From: Epiperipatus broadwayi
Lineage: Eukaryota > Onychophora > Udeonychophora > Euonychophora > Peripatidae
Reading direction: 5' to 3'
DNA: 64,000 nt
Assembly (NCBI GenBank): GCA_028023455.1
Contig: JAQFVV010000111.1
Coordinates: 1,805,909 to 1,869,908 of the forward strand
Shown: positions 49,501 to 61,511 of the stretch, piece after piece
Layout: every line of letters begins with the position of its first letter
Position numbering within the stretch: position 1 is the first letter of the stretch
Notes under the pieces: generated by a model
What the model saw: only the letters and a program-made list of their open reading frames with translations
Database searches by the model: none
Told to the model about the DNA's origin: nothing
Program-made: the position numbers and the translations under genes

Positions 49501-52401
49501 AAAATGAAACGAAAAAATCTTAATGTTATAAAAATTGCATAATTGCAGGTTGTACCATTTAAATGTCTGCTTTAATTTACTGTTATACATAATAAATTTC
49601 AGTTATTATAAAGTGAATATTAATGACAATGGGAGGGGGAAGATATGAAAGTGCTCCTTTCTTTAGCTGCACCACTGGTCATAAATATCTAGTTTTTGCT
49701 ATGTTAAGGGAAGGAGGATTTAAAATGTTTTCTGGTTCGAGATATACAACAAAGCAAATCTATCTTAGCTGTCTATATCTGAAAAGATACACATAATTTT
49801 ATCTTTTTGAAAGGCTATACACTTTTTATATGAATCCAGATGCTTTCTAATTTCATCAAAACATTTTAACCTTGCCTCTTAAGCTACATATTTTTTAATG
49901 AGTATGAATGGCCATTCCAATTCCAAAGTGAAAAAAAATACTATACTAGAAAAGAATTTTGCAATGACTAAGAACCAATTCATGAAGCATATTCATACAT
50001 AAAATCAAGCTGATTTATTGTTTACTATGGTCTTTTAATTTTCAAAGTGAACATTTTTTTTTTGCAAAGTATCAATACCATGTTTAATTATATCTCTATA
50101 TCGCATATTTCCCCCCCCCCCCAAAAAAAAAAGCAATCAATATTGCACTTTAAAATTTCCATGAAAACCATCTCAAGTTAACTATAAAATACTTTAGACA
50201 TTCTTTACCATTCATTCGACATAACCAAATCCAATGAATGTCATTTCATAACTAGTTGTATTATCTCTTCCATGAAGTTGAAGGATATATTGATTGGCAT
50301 TATGATATTGCTATGTTTTAAAATTTTACATAATACTCTTAAATGAAACTTTTCTAGTACCTTTACGTTCTGTCAATAGAAAGTCCAAGTCTCACTTCCA
50401 TACAAAAAATTAAGTAAAATAACTTGATCTATATATAGTTAATTTCATTGCAGTAGTTTTGTCACTGTGGTGAAAGTGATATTTTTTAAAGTGTTAAAAT
50501 AGTAGCACTTTGGAAGTATGTGCTGCACCTTGATATCTAAGTTTGCTTTTCAAAGGTATCAAGGTATTTAAATTGCTTCACCTTCTCAAGTTGATAACAG
50601 ACAAAGCTAAAAGTTGCAGATTTTACTGATATCATTGGCTAATAATGGACTTGAGATTTTTGAACAATAATTGCAAAAACACTTCTACACAATGATTTTT
50701 AAGAGAACAAAAGACCAAAGAAAATTATATAGAGCGGCACAAAAACAATCTTTAATTTATGAATAATCTCTACTGTCTCTCAAGAAATCTAATTATGGCA
50801 TAACGATTAACATTATTTTAATTAAATTCCATTTGAAATAAAATTCTAGACTATGCAAATCCTACAGTAGCATGCCATTCATATAATTTAAATGTGATTT
50901 GTTACAACATATTATCAATAGTTACATATGGCAAAGAATAATTAGTTTTAGTAAAAAAATTGTGTTATTTCATCCCCTCATAAATATTATGGTTTTGGAA
51001 TTTACTTCAAAATTATTTGCATAACTTTTTTTGTTTTTGTAATCAAAAACTAATTTAATAATTAATTAATTTAAATATAAATTCACTCAGTTTGCAAAAA
51101 ATTATATATATTTATAGCTTTACTTTAATCATTTATTTCATCACATGAAGAAAAACTTCTGAAAAAGGTAGTTGGCCCTCAAGGTGTATTTCTGGTTGAA
51201 TTACTATTTTCAGTTAACCCCGATCATAACTACTTATGCCATCATCTTTATTCAGTATCCATCAATATCAAAACCCTAATTTAATGCAGTGGTAAAATTG
51301 AAGATTCTAGAATTCAATGTCCATGGACCATGGCACCAACTATCACTTAATGCTTCAAGCTTTTTATGAATTCCATAGTAACAAATATTTCAATTTTTAT
51401 TATTACAACTTAATTTACAAGTGCCAAATTTCCTACTGCCATGTATTTGATGACATCTGCTTTAGATTAATATAATAATTATTACTAACCATTTATTAAA
51501 CTAGAGATTAGCATATTAATTAAAGATTAAAAAATCCTCATTAAACAGAACTACATGGTGTCATTAATCAAATTCTATCCTTTTTCCATGAAATATTTTA
51601 AACATATCAGCCACACACGACTCGATCACGAATAAAACCATGTAAAATGAATGAGCAACCTGCAACATATAGTTGGTCCACATCATAATCTGTTCAACAT
51701 GTTTTTCAATATTCATCAACATATATTGTATTGCATAGCAAAGTATTCACTATATGAACAAATTTTGCCTTCTAATCATTCTTCTAGATTTATTGGTATA
51801 ACTATTATTTGGATTGAATGCTGGTCAAATTCAAATAAGAAAGCCCCACTATCTATATATCTGATTTTATCAAAATTCCTTCCATGCTATATCTCTCTTT
51901 CATAACTTTTAATAACAAATCTCCATTAAATAACTGCATAAATATTTACAAATGAAAATTCAAAAAACTCCTAATGTGATTTTTTTTATTTAAATACACA
52001 AAATCTTTAAAATATGTCTTTGGCATAAAGCTAAGCATAACTTAAATCTCTTTAAAGCTAATTAATCTTTTAAGTTTCTCTCGTAGAAAATTTTTATAAC
52101 TCCGAGATTTGCATTTGGAGATTAAACAAAACTGAAGACTATAATCTGGAGGTTTGGATATAGCACTACTACGTAATCTGTTGATCATTCAAGTTTAATA
52201 ATAAATCAAGAATGACCAACCTATGGTGCATACAGCAAATGTGGGATTAAAATTGGTGAATTTATAGCACAAATTCAAATTAACTGAGACAAAGTAAAAA
52301 AAAAATTTGCTCAATGTTTATTTTATAAGTACACATTCAACAATGATGAGTTAAACCACAGTAAGCTTTTAACTTTCATTTTATAATTGTTCATCTTTTG
52401 T
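49501..52401. other. AT-rich non-coding DNA
   Basis: The frame at 51651-51905 (84 codons) has no recognisable domain and ordinary AT-rich composition, so I do not call it a gene. C12-A10 at 50111-50132. Confidence 0.4.
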
Positions 52402-52410
52402 AAGTCTTTC

Positions 52411-52517
52411 ATTATTATTATTATTATTTATATGTCAAAGCATTGACCAGGAAGCAAACCCGGGCCAGCTGCTTGGAAGGCAGCTATGATAACCAGTAGG
52501 CCACCAACGCTTGACAA
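52411..52517 (-). mobile_element. tRNA-derived SINE copy 1 (tRNA-Gly-like head)
   Basis: Minus-strand 52510-52440 folds as a tRNA: acceptor GCGTTGG/TCAATGC pairs over 7 bp with wobbles, the anticodon stem is GCTGC/GCAGC with loop CTTCCAA (TCC, Gly), and the T stem is CCGGG/CCTGG. The T loop has lost the TTCGA consensus. Downstream is TGACATATA and an ATT/AAT-rich tail (52411-52430). AAGTCTTTC (52402-52410) and AAGTCTTAC (52516-52524) look like target duplications. It shares TTGTCAAGCG, AGCTGCCTT-CAAGCA and TGACATATA with the copy at 56259-56370, so it is a SINE and not a lone tRNA pseudogene. Confidence 0.7.
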
Positions 52518-52523
52518 GTCTTA

Positions 52524-52614
52524 CATTATTTTCATCATCACTTCGATAATGAAAGTCATTATTTTCATCATCACTTCGATGATGAAAGTCTTACATTATT
52601 TTCATCATGAAAGT
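52524..52614. repeat. 33-bp tandem repeat, two full copies and one partial
   Basis: Units at 52524-52556, 52557-52589 and 52594-52614 carry CATTATTTTCATCATCA and GATGATGAAAGT. Each unit is also internally palindromic (TTTCATCATC/GATGATGAAA). Confidence 0.9.
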
Positions 52615-52973
52615 GATAAAAAAAATAATGATTGAAATTTGAAAATGTCCTGCTACTTTCATTTACGAACTTAAATCAAGTCTAGTAAAAGCAAGTCAGA
52701 CTCCAAATAGTCAAAAATCTCAGAAAAGCAATATTTTTTTCTATAATATTAAAAAAAAAGTACTAAATATTATTTATTTACAGCATACTACATTTTATAC
52801 AAAAATATAGTTGCACAAAAGTTGTATGATGCAAGCGAACTTGTGTTGTTTACTGTAAACAACAACAAAAAAAAAATGTTGAAAGAAAACAGGCATGTCA
52901 TACTTTGTTTAGTATATAATTTACATCCATATCACTATATGGATCAATCCTTATGCTTACACAAACTGTTTTT
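52615..52973. other. AT-rich DNA
   Basis: The frame at 52822-53007 runs into the 105-bp repeat that follows and shows no domain. Nothing supported as a gene. Confidence 0.4.
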
Positions 52974-53078
52974 CACAGAGGCACTAGACAGGGATTTTAT
53001 GCACTAACCTTCCTGCATCCATTGATCACTCTGGCTTGTACTGAATGGTGCTACTGCATGGAAAATTTTGCCTCTGTG
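52974..53078 (-). mobile_element. 105-bp element with 10-bp TIRs, copy 1
   Basis: It is bounded by perfect inverted ends CACAGAGGCA / TGCCTCTGTG. Its reverse complement matches 55475-55579 over the same 105 bp, including CAATGGATGCAGGAAGGTT and GTGCATAAAATCCCT. No coding capacity. Confidence 0.7.
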
Positions 53079-55474
53079 ATCCATATTCATATTATGTAAA
53101 TACTTTAGATGTCAATATAAATATTTTTAAAAATATCTTAACTATTTAAATATTCCTAAATGAATAAATCCAAAATATATTTAAGAACATTGATAAAAAA
53201 CAATAGTTTGTGCACATTGCTCTATAGAAAAACTTTAGAAAGTCCAAAAATGCAATCTTTTCAGAGAAATCTTAATGAATTATAAATTATTTAAGAAATT
53301 CTTAGAAAATTTTTGATCCTATTAAACCTAATTATTTTCACCAAGAAAGTTCTACACACTAAAAATAAAACTGATATCCAAATTGTTTTTTAATGTATAT
53401 ATTTTTATGGAGAAACTAATTTCATTGCACAAACCATAATTCAAGTCAGTTCCCAATAACCATTTTAACAAACTTGAAATTAATGACTACTTTCTTGTAT
53501 CAATGCTAATATTAGCTAGACAAAAGTGGTCCACTTTCATCCACCTGCCACTCTATTATATGATAAATAAACTATCAGGCACTTGAAAATAATAAAATTT
53601 TATATCGGCAGCAATTTTAAAACAAGTCTATTGGGTATTGATTGGGGAATTATTATCATGGTTTGTACAATGGAGTTCATCTCTCCATGAAAATACATTT
53701 TCAGCACCTTATATTTAATAACTATTATTTTAAATTACTAAATCATAAAATGCCAACAACTAACTAGTTTCCATATTTAAATCAAAGCTTAAACCAACAG
53801 AATATCAACACTGTTGAAAAGGCTATTGAAAAATTCATTTTACCTTTTGAGATTGCCTTGACAATGGATTTTTTTTAAACCTTGTGAAGAACATTCTTAG
53901 AGTATATTTATTTATTAAAAATAATTAAATCTAGTATTTTTTAAAAAAAAACCTTTTCAACTTTATTACTAAGACCATCAAGTTAGTTGTTTTATTCTTT
54001 AAACGATTACTAAAACAATTTTTCTACAATAAGAAGTCATAGGTATGTTAATATATGCTGCAAAAACATTGGATAAAAATAATAAGGAATTAGAAGTTTT
54101 AGACATATTTTGGAAAAAAGTTAATAGGATGGGTTGCATATGATTATAAATATAGAATGAAAAAGAATTAATTACAAAATTAAAAATAAGAATTTTTACT
54201 TAGCATTTTTTTTTTCAAGCATTAAAGAAATTAATAGTATTATGAAGAAAATATACAGGGTGAAACCCTTAAAAAACATATACTTAACATTTGTATTCAT
54301 AGAAAAATGCTGTGGGATATGTTAAACCTACTTGTAAGCAAATAAATTATGGAAAATTTGTAGTTATTTTTAAATCATTTATTTCTACCAAAAATGGTAA
54401 TCTTGCTGCCACATTATATTTAAAAAATAATAATGGAATGCACCAGGAGTTTGAGCATTGATTGAGGGGTCTTTAGTTTTCAAATCCCTTGTTTTATCAT
54501 TGGAAAGGGCATGTAATATATACTGATGAAACATTAATAATGATTGAATTAAATCTAATTATGGTGTACTCACTATTAAAAAAATAAAATCTGAAGTTTA
54601 ACATTCTATTAAAATATGATTTTTTTATTTCTGAAATAATTCATACAAGAAATTCATATTTTAATCAATATTTCAAAAGTTGTCTCATATGACAGGTTCA
54701 GGTGTTATATAAAATATTAATTACAAAATCTTGGTGTGTTGCAAATTTAATATCACTTGCATTGTTAACTTAATAGAAAATCATTAAAATAAATTCATTA
54801 ATATGCAAAAAGATTAAATAAAAAATAGAATAAGCAATCTATTTAAATATGGATATCTTTAGAAGTAAAATCATCGAAAGCCCGCCTGAAGGAATTTAAT
54901 GAGGTGATAGAGTTGCAGATTTAGAAAGGAAGATCTCAAAATTGATTTTCAGCTGGTAAATCTAATTAAAAAAACACCTTATTTTTCAATGCTTAATCCA
55001 CCCTTAGGGTGAATTAGTCAAATGACTGCGTAAAAAATGTACCATATGACTTTTTTTTCTTTAACCAATACTGAGACTGTTAAGATCAATTTATGAAAAT
55101 GTTTATTGGCAAAAATAGGTATTAAAAAGAGGTAGGAAAGAGTATACAAAAATTGTTTGGGGGCCTTTTTTAAAACACAAATACTGACAATATGTAATTT
55201 TGTGGAAATTCATGTGCTATAGAATTGACACATTCATCCATCAATAAATGTCTTAAAAGCACATGGTCCATCAAAGCATAGAATTTTTGAAATAAACCAA
55301 CATTTGTTGACTGTGTCTAAATTAGAGCTTGAATCCATTATGAGGCTGATTTTTAAATTGGCAAATTACTTGCATAAGTTATTTTTAAAATGACAGACAA
55401 ATAATGAATACTAATACAAATCTTCTGAGAGTAATGGTGAAATATTAAATAGAATGGAAAAGCATTTTATAATT
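53079..55474. other. AT-rich non-coding DNA
   Basis: 54443-54495 (a short stretch ending TTTTCAAATCCCTTG) may be another end fragment of the SINE-like dispersed family. No gene recognised. Confidence 0.4.
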
Positions 55475-55579
55475 CACAGAGGCAAAACCCTCCATACAGT
55501 AGCACTACTCAGTGCAAACCAGGATAATCAATGGATGCAGGAAGGTTTGTGCATAAAATCCCTATTTAGTGCCTATTCA
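55475..55579 (+). mobile_element. 105-bp element, copy 2
   Basis: Inverted relative of 52974-53078. The left end CACAGAGGCA is kept and the right end is mutated (GCCTATTCA). The open frame at 55454-55663 runs across it and is not called as a gene. Confidence 0.7.
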
Positions 55580-56258
55580 TTCAATATCCCCAGACTAGTT
55601 TCTAGCTTATGGCTTTTATCAGTGAGGAGTCTTGGATCTGAGAGCACTGTATCTAGATCTTAGGATCTAATGCAACTCTCCAGAAGCCATCTTTTATTTT
55701 TTTAGCTAACTTTAAAACTTTGAGTCCAAAATGAAAACAATAATGTTTTCAAGCTAAGCTCATTAGCTTGTATAGATCTATGAAAACCAGCTTGTGTACA
55801 CATAAAGAATGGTGATCATGTGACATTTTATATTTAAAACTGGCAATAACATATTTTAATAGCAGTATCTTCCATTATTTTCCATCTAGTTCGTAAAAGA
55901 ATTATATAGTGTTAAATATTTATGAAAGGAAGCAATAATTCTGATTAAAATAGTTTCAATAATAAAAATTTATTTCAAAATTAAAATATACACATACACA
56001 AATATTTTAAAAATACAAACTTTATTTGAATATACATTTTTGAAAATATCTTCAACACAATTTTAGAAAGAAATTATTTTGTACTAAAAATCTAATACAA
56101 CCTTTATTTTTTTTTTTTTTTTAACAATAAAAAAAATTATTTTTTGCTTTAAAATAAAACAAAATAAAAATTTCTCTACATATATATACAGATAAAATAT
56201 TATTCAAGTGAAGCTTCTATGACCCAAATAAAATTTCAAAGATGATCTTTAACCTTTT
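55580..56258. other. AT-rich non-coding DNA
   Basis: 55591-55630 resembles 45980-46015 (CCAGACTA, AGCTTATGGCT, TCAGTG). Otherwise no feature seen. Confidence 0.35.
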
Positions 56259-56370
56259 TTTTTTCCTATATGTCATAGCTTCGGCCGGGAGGCGAACTCA
56301 CAACCGTCTGCAACCAACTACTTGCTTGCAAGGCAGCTGCGATGACCTCTCGGCTAACATCGCTTGACAA
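56259..56370 (-). mobile_element. tRNA-derived SINE copy 2
   Basis: Minus strand from GGTTGTCAAGCGATG through AGCTGCCTTGCAAGCA to TGAGTTCGCCTCCCGG, then TGACATATA and an A tail. It has about 17 bp more than copy 1 between the anticodon region and the B-box region. AACCTTTT flanks both sides (56251-56258, 56369-56376), a likely target duplication. Confidence 0.7.
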
Positions 56371-56376
56371 CCTTTT

Positions 56377-58440
56377 ACAATAAATAAATTAGTTTGTATA
56401 CCCATTTACAAACACAATTAAAAGAAAATAAAAATAACCAATAAATATCTTTAAATTAAAGCTAATTGCAGAAAGCTGCCAGCTTTTTCCTATTGTAGCA
56501 TAGTTGGATTTATAGTGAAGGAATATAAGATCTACTTTTGAAATCTGAAAAATTCACAAATAAAAAAAATCATAGAATTAAAAATTTAGAGTTAATAGTG
56601 TTTTAACCGTATATGCATATGCAAATAGTATATTGATCACAGATTAAGTAGTTATTGAAAATGTCTACAGTTATATAATGATTAAAACAAAAATATACAT
56701 ATATTTTATTCAAATCTACTGTTTGTCTCTTGTATTTAAATTCAATAATATTAAATACATTTTTAAAATAAAAATAAATAAATAAAAGTAAAACGTTTAG
56801 TGCTTAAACTTTTTTTTTTTTCAACATCAATTTTTTTGCAATAACGTTTAAACCAGCTTTAAATAATTTTTTGTAATTAAATTTTATCTTTTTTTCTTAT
56901 ATTTTCTTGTGATAAATTCTTATAAAAAAAGTACAGTAAAAATCAAAAGAAATGGTATTTTAAAAAAGTTAGTCATTAAAGTTAGTATAGACTTTTTTTT
57001 TTTCATTTGCAATTTTGAAAATGAAAATAATTATTTTATAGGCCGATTCTCATTTGCAGCTTAAAATAATAAACTACGAAAAGTAAAAGAAATGTACTTT
57101 TATGCCAAATCGGCCAATTAAAAAATTTACTTTTATTAATAAGTACGTTTTTTTTTTAAAATCATTAATTAATAATGATAGTAAATTATACTGTATTATT
57201 GATCGGTATGCAATGATTATTCCTATATAAAACTATATTCCAAAATGTAAATTCTAATTTTTTTAATTGATTTAATTCAATGAGATAATAGTCTAATATA
57301 TATTTTATTATAAGTAGTGTTTTTAGGAACATTTTTACATGAATGAGGATTTCTTATATGCATATAAATTTCAATAATATTTTTTTTTAATTAAAAATTC
57401 TTGATAAAACCTACAAATTTTATAAATATTGCCTTGGATACATACATTCTAAAAAATATTCAAAAATAATATAAATATTAAAAAAAACCAAAAAACAATA
57501 CTAAATGCAATCTACAATTAACAAAATTTGGAATGTACAAACTATATTACAATGAGATCATTTAAGGACTCTCTCTCTATTGGCTCATCATTTAAGTTAT
57601 ATAATAACTAAATATTAAATTATTATACAAGAATCATAGGACCAATTTCAAAGGAACTTAACTTTGCTAAGCCCAAACATAGCTAGCCACAAAACAGAAA
57701 AGGCTTATAAAATTTGTATTCACTTAGTAAATTGTTCATATATGTACTTATATATATATATTGATGAAAATAATTTACTTTTTTCTTTCATTATAGCTTG
57801 TGTTGTGATAAATAACAGATATTCTATTTACCATTTCCCACAATGTTTAATCTCAACTTAATGGAGAAATCAATGTTGTCAATTACAGTTTATAACATCA
57901 ATAGTTATCGGTGAAAGATTAAATACTATGAAAATATATAATTGTAAATAAGGTCTGCTTATTGATTTGGAACATTTTAATGCATCCCTTTCTTTTGTAA
58001 CATAAATTTAGTTTGCAGATTGAAAATTCAAAAAACACTGAAGGTAAAAAAAAAGAGACTACATTCAGACTCACTACCAAACAAGCTGATTTTCAATAGT
58101 TAAGGCAAGTAATTCCAATTCAGCATGTACAGAAAAATAGCATATTAAAATATAATATCAATGTTATATCTCATCTTTACCTTCAACTAATGGAGTAGTC
58201 CAGATTCCATCTGATCAGACTGAGCATTCAACGTGACAGACCAATAGATATATGAATAGATAACATATATCCAGTAGGAGAAATAGGCCAATAGGTGATG
58301 ATGCTCAGTGAATCTGGTTGTTTTCATTATGGAAGGGAATCTGACTATAAATAGTCAGACCAATTGGAAAGGGAGACAACAACAATTTACTATCAGATCT
58401 GAACGGCAATACTCATGTTATCTGCTATAAGATTAAAGCA
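56377..58440. other. AT-rich non-coding DNA
   Basis: A hairpin TCTGACTAT-AA-ATAGTCAGA lies at 58340-58359. The frame at 57664-57861 shows no domain. No gene recognised. Confidence 0.4.
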
Positions 58441-58622
58441 GTGAGGCAAGTTCACATTAGAACTGGAAGCTGCTACAACCTAAACCAAACCTGAGACAAG
58501 CTGTCATGGTACACATGGAAGTGACATGATACCTACACATGAGGCAAGCTATCACAGAACAGCCAAAAGTATCACTGTACCTACCCATGAGATAAGCCAT
58601 GACGGTGCAGCTGGAAGTGGTG
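58441..58622. repeat. Degenerate tandem array, 48-bp period, about four units
   Basis: Units start at 58441, 58491, 58539 and 58587 with TGAGRCAAGC, then TATCAC/GTCATGG, CAGC/GGAAGTG and CCTACCC. Units differ at many positions, so the array is old. It ends TATTTGAAATCCC, similar to the end of the SINE-like dispersed repeats. Confidence 0.75.
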
Positions 58623-60215
58623 GGTATTTGAAATCCCTTACATTAATAGTTGCACGGTAACTAAATGTTATACCAAGCCAATAGTATCAGACAGCGAAGG
58701 TATAACAGTTATACATATTGTAAATACACAATTTTATATTTGTTTTAATTAATATTTAATTATTTTATGAGTTTGTGTTAATTATAATCACACATAAACA
58801 CAACAATCAATAAATTAATTATTTCGCAATAAATAATTTTATAACATTAGAAAATTTTTTAAATTTATTACTCTAACAAAATTATATTGCATTTTTTAAA
58901 ACATAGTGTTTCTCAATTGTTGGATTATGGATGTGTTGATCTACAAAAAAATTTAACCAACTGTAATATTTATTTTTATATACTGCTCTTAAATAATGCA
59001 TGATTATTAATATTGTAATGTGCCATACATGTATTTATTTAAAAACATAAAGATATGATAGAATAAACATAAAGAAAAAAGACAATTTAATGTTGTTTGC
59101 TCCCCCCCCCCGCCCCAGTAATTTATTTTTAAATTAAGAATCACTAAAAATTTTTAATGAAAGATGCTTTTTTTAAACATATATTTCCAAACAATTCATA
59201 ATAAATAGTTGGAAATAGTTTTCAGGAATTTCACATTTATAAATTAAAAATGTTCTCTCTTAAAAATTCATTGTATATGCATTACACAATCTTTTTTATC
59301 ATTTAAAACATAAAATAAATATAATATATATATAATACAATTTATTTATATATTTTTTTATATTGGCAAGCTACAAAAATTTATTTGACCATTTTCTGAT
59401 TCCCAATCAAAAAGACTGAGAAATATTTAGAATGTGAATGCAAAAAATTAATAACAACACAGAACAAATATAATGAATTGTAGAAATATTAGTTTTCAGG
59501 ATGACAGACATCCTTATTAATGTCTGGAATAAGCTTATCTACCTTCATGATGGTTTATATGCTGCTCATGGGGAATGTCAAGTACTGTGCTCAGGCTACC
59601 AATAGACTATACAAAAAAGGATAGTGGAATAATCTTCACATATAAATATTGATTATAAATAAGAAACAAATAGAGCTATTCCCACTGCTCATAGGATAGG
59701 ATGGTGATTTGTCAAAGACTAGGTAGTTTCCAGAGCAATCTTTTTTGTCTATCTCTTTTTCTTCCTCAGTTACTTAAGTTAGTATAAGCCCGATTGTCAT
59801 AAGTCTCTCATGCCATTGGTCATCTTCCTATATTGCGACAATGGGATTGTAGGTTTGTGCATTTCTAATTCCAATCCTCTCTTTTTTAGTCAAGCCCTTG
59901 AAATTTGAGAAAGCAACCCTGGAACAGCCTTAATAGCCGTTAGCCTTTAGTTATGGTTTTTCTTTGAGGCAATACAATCACTCATAGGTCCGATAAAACT
60001 GGATTTAAACAGGAGTTCCAACTAGCAAAGATTGTACATTTAGGTAGTCCTATTTAGGAATCCCATTGCCTACCATAGTAATAGAAAATATGGTCTAAAA
60101 TTTCTATTTTGTCATACCTAGCAAATTATTCATTATAGCAATAAAAATAGTAATATAAATAATAGTGGTAAAGATAACTATTATAAATCTATTTTTTTTT
60201 TCTTAAATATAGATA
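58623..60215. other. AT-rich DNA, right part possibly LINE 5' region
   Basis: A C10-G-C4 tract at 59102-59116. 59798-59850 is an inverted relative of 14180-14213 (CTCTCATGCCATTGGTC). From about 59770 the sequence is less AT-rich and may be the 5' untranslated part of the LINE that follows. Confidence 0.35.
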
Positions 60216-60960
60216 TTGGAATGTGCAAACTTTACTTGATATAAATATGGTCAAATACAGAGGGCTGCACTCGTGGCTAAGGAACTATCAAGATTTAAGA
60301 GTGATATAACTGATCTTAATGATCTAGTCTTACAAAGAAAGAAAGTTAAATAGAACAAGTGGATGGCTACAAGTTTTTGTGGAAGGATAAATTAGTAAAA
60401 AGAGAATGCATGGTGTTGGATTTGCTGTAAAATCTAATTTAGTATCTCCTTTTGATGGAAATCCTCTTATCAATGAAGGATAATGGTATTAAAACCTGCC
60501 TTGCACAATAGTATCAGTACTCATTATATTAAGTTCAATTCTCAACCTTAGATTCAGAAAAAGCTTTTATTTCTTGCTGGATAACATTATTACAGCAATA
60601 ACTTTAAAAGATCACTTTTTTTTCCTGCGAAATTTTAACACATGTAGACTTTGGCTAAAAGTATTTGAAAATAATAGTAGTGACGTTGTAAATTCAAAAG
60701 ATTTATTAAATTTTTACACAATAATTGGATTGACTATAACAAACATTATGTTTAAGCACAAAAAAATAAAGGAACATGGATGCATCATTCAAAATGACAT
60801 TTAATAGCTTACAGTTAGGAATGAGAATACAAAAGTTCATATTACCTGAGCACTTATAAGAACAGATTAGTGGACAGATCATAGATTAGTAAACTCCAAG
60901 ATTAAAATGATAGATTACAAACATATTCACAAGAAAATTGTTCCATCTTTAGAAATATCT
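60216..60960 (+). pseudogene. LINE AP-endonuclease domain remnant
   Basis: WNVQTLLD opens the domain and GVGFAVKSNLVSPF follows near 60415. The frame 60574-60804 then gives LDNIITAITLKDHFFFLRNFNTC (GDFNAR-type block, Asp lost), LTITNIMFKHKKIKEHGCI (LTITNTLF block) and, after a frameshift, the TDHR region near 60880. The 76-codon frame is thus a true remnant, though not a gene. Confidence 0.75.
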
Positions 60961-61383
60961 ATTATACATCATAAATTCCAACCAACTATTAAACTCTTCG
61001 GAATTGTCATATTACTGAAACATAAAATTCTCTTTAGGAGTATGTTATGGATACAAATAAATCTATTATGAGGTTCACTAAATCATGACTGGTTTTCTGA
61101 TAATGATTTATTTTAGTAATATGATTAACACTGTTGTCAGAATAATAAATAAGATGTGGAACTTCATAATAAATATAGAAATCTGAAGTTAGAAGTTCAA
61201 TGAATGATAAGAACATTTAAAAATGACTGATGGATTAAACCGCAAAGATATTAACATTCATTAATCATGGTAATTCAAAGATCTTTTTTTGATACAGTGA
61301 AAGCAGCATATGAACCTGCGAGATCGTATTATAATCCTATTAATTCGAACAATGATACCCTTTTATATAATAATGATATTCTG

Positions 61384-61511
61384 GGTAGTTTAGTGTAATG
61401 GTAAAATGTCAGACTCTGGAGTGGAAAGTCTTTGGATTAATTCTGGTGCTGGCACTTCCATCACTGGAACTTCTTATGAACTCACAAGCAATAAAGCCAT
61501 TTGATTACTTT
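61384..61511 (+). mobile_element. tRNA-like (SINE-type) insertion inside the LINE
   Basis: GTAGTTTAGTGTAATGG resembles the head of tRNA-Gln or similar with its A box, and CAGACTCTGGAGTGG the anticodon arm; the B box is degraded (GGATTAATTC). It falls exactly between the LINE blocks DTLLYNND and RVKEIFDHLLDND. GATATTCTG before and AATATTTTG after may be a diverged target duplication. Confidence 0.5.

Noticed and set aside
51651-51905. 84-codon plus-strand frame as a gene
   Set aside because: No recognisable domain, no splice or promoter context, and composition like neighbouring non-coding DNA.
52440-52510. Functional tRNA-Gly gene
   Set aside because: The T loop lacks the TTCRA consensus, and flanks shared with the second copy at 56.3 kb show it is a SINE head.
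52523-52614. CRISPR-like array
   Set aside because: The units are directly adjacent without unique spacers and the DNA is eukaryotic; it is an ordinary tandem repeat.
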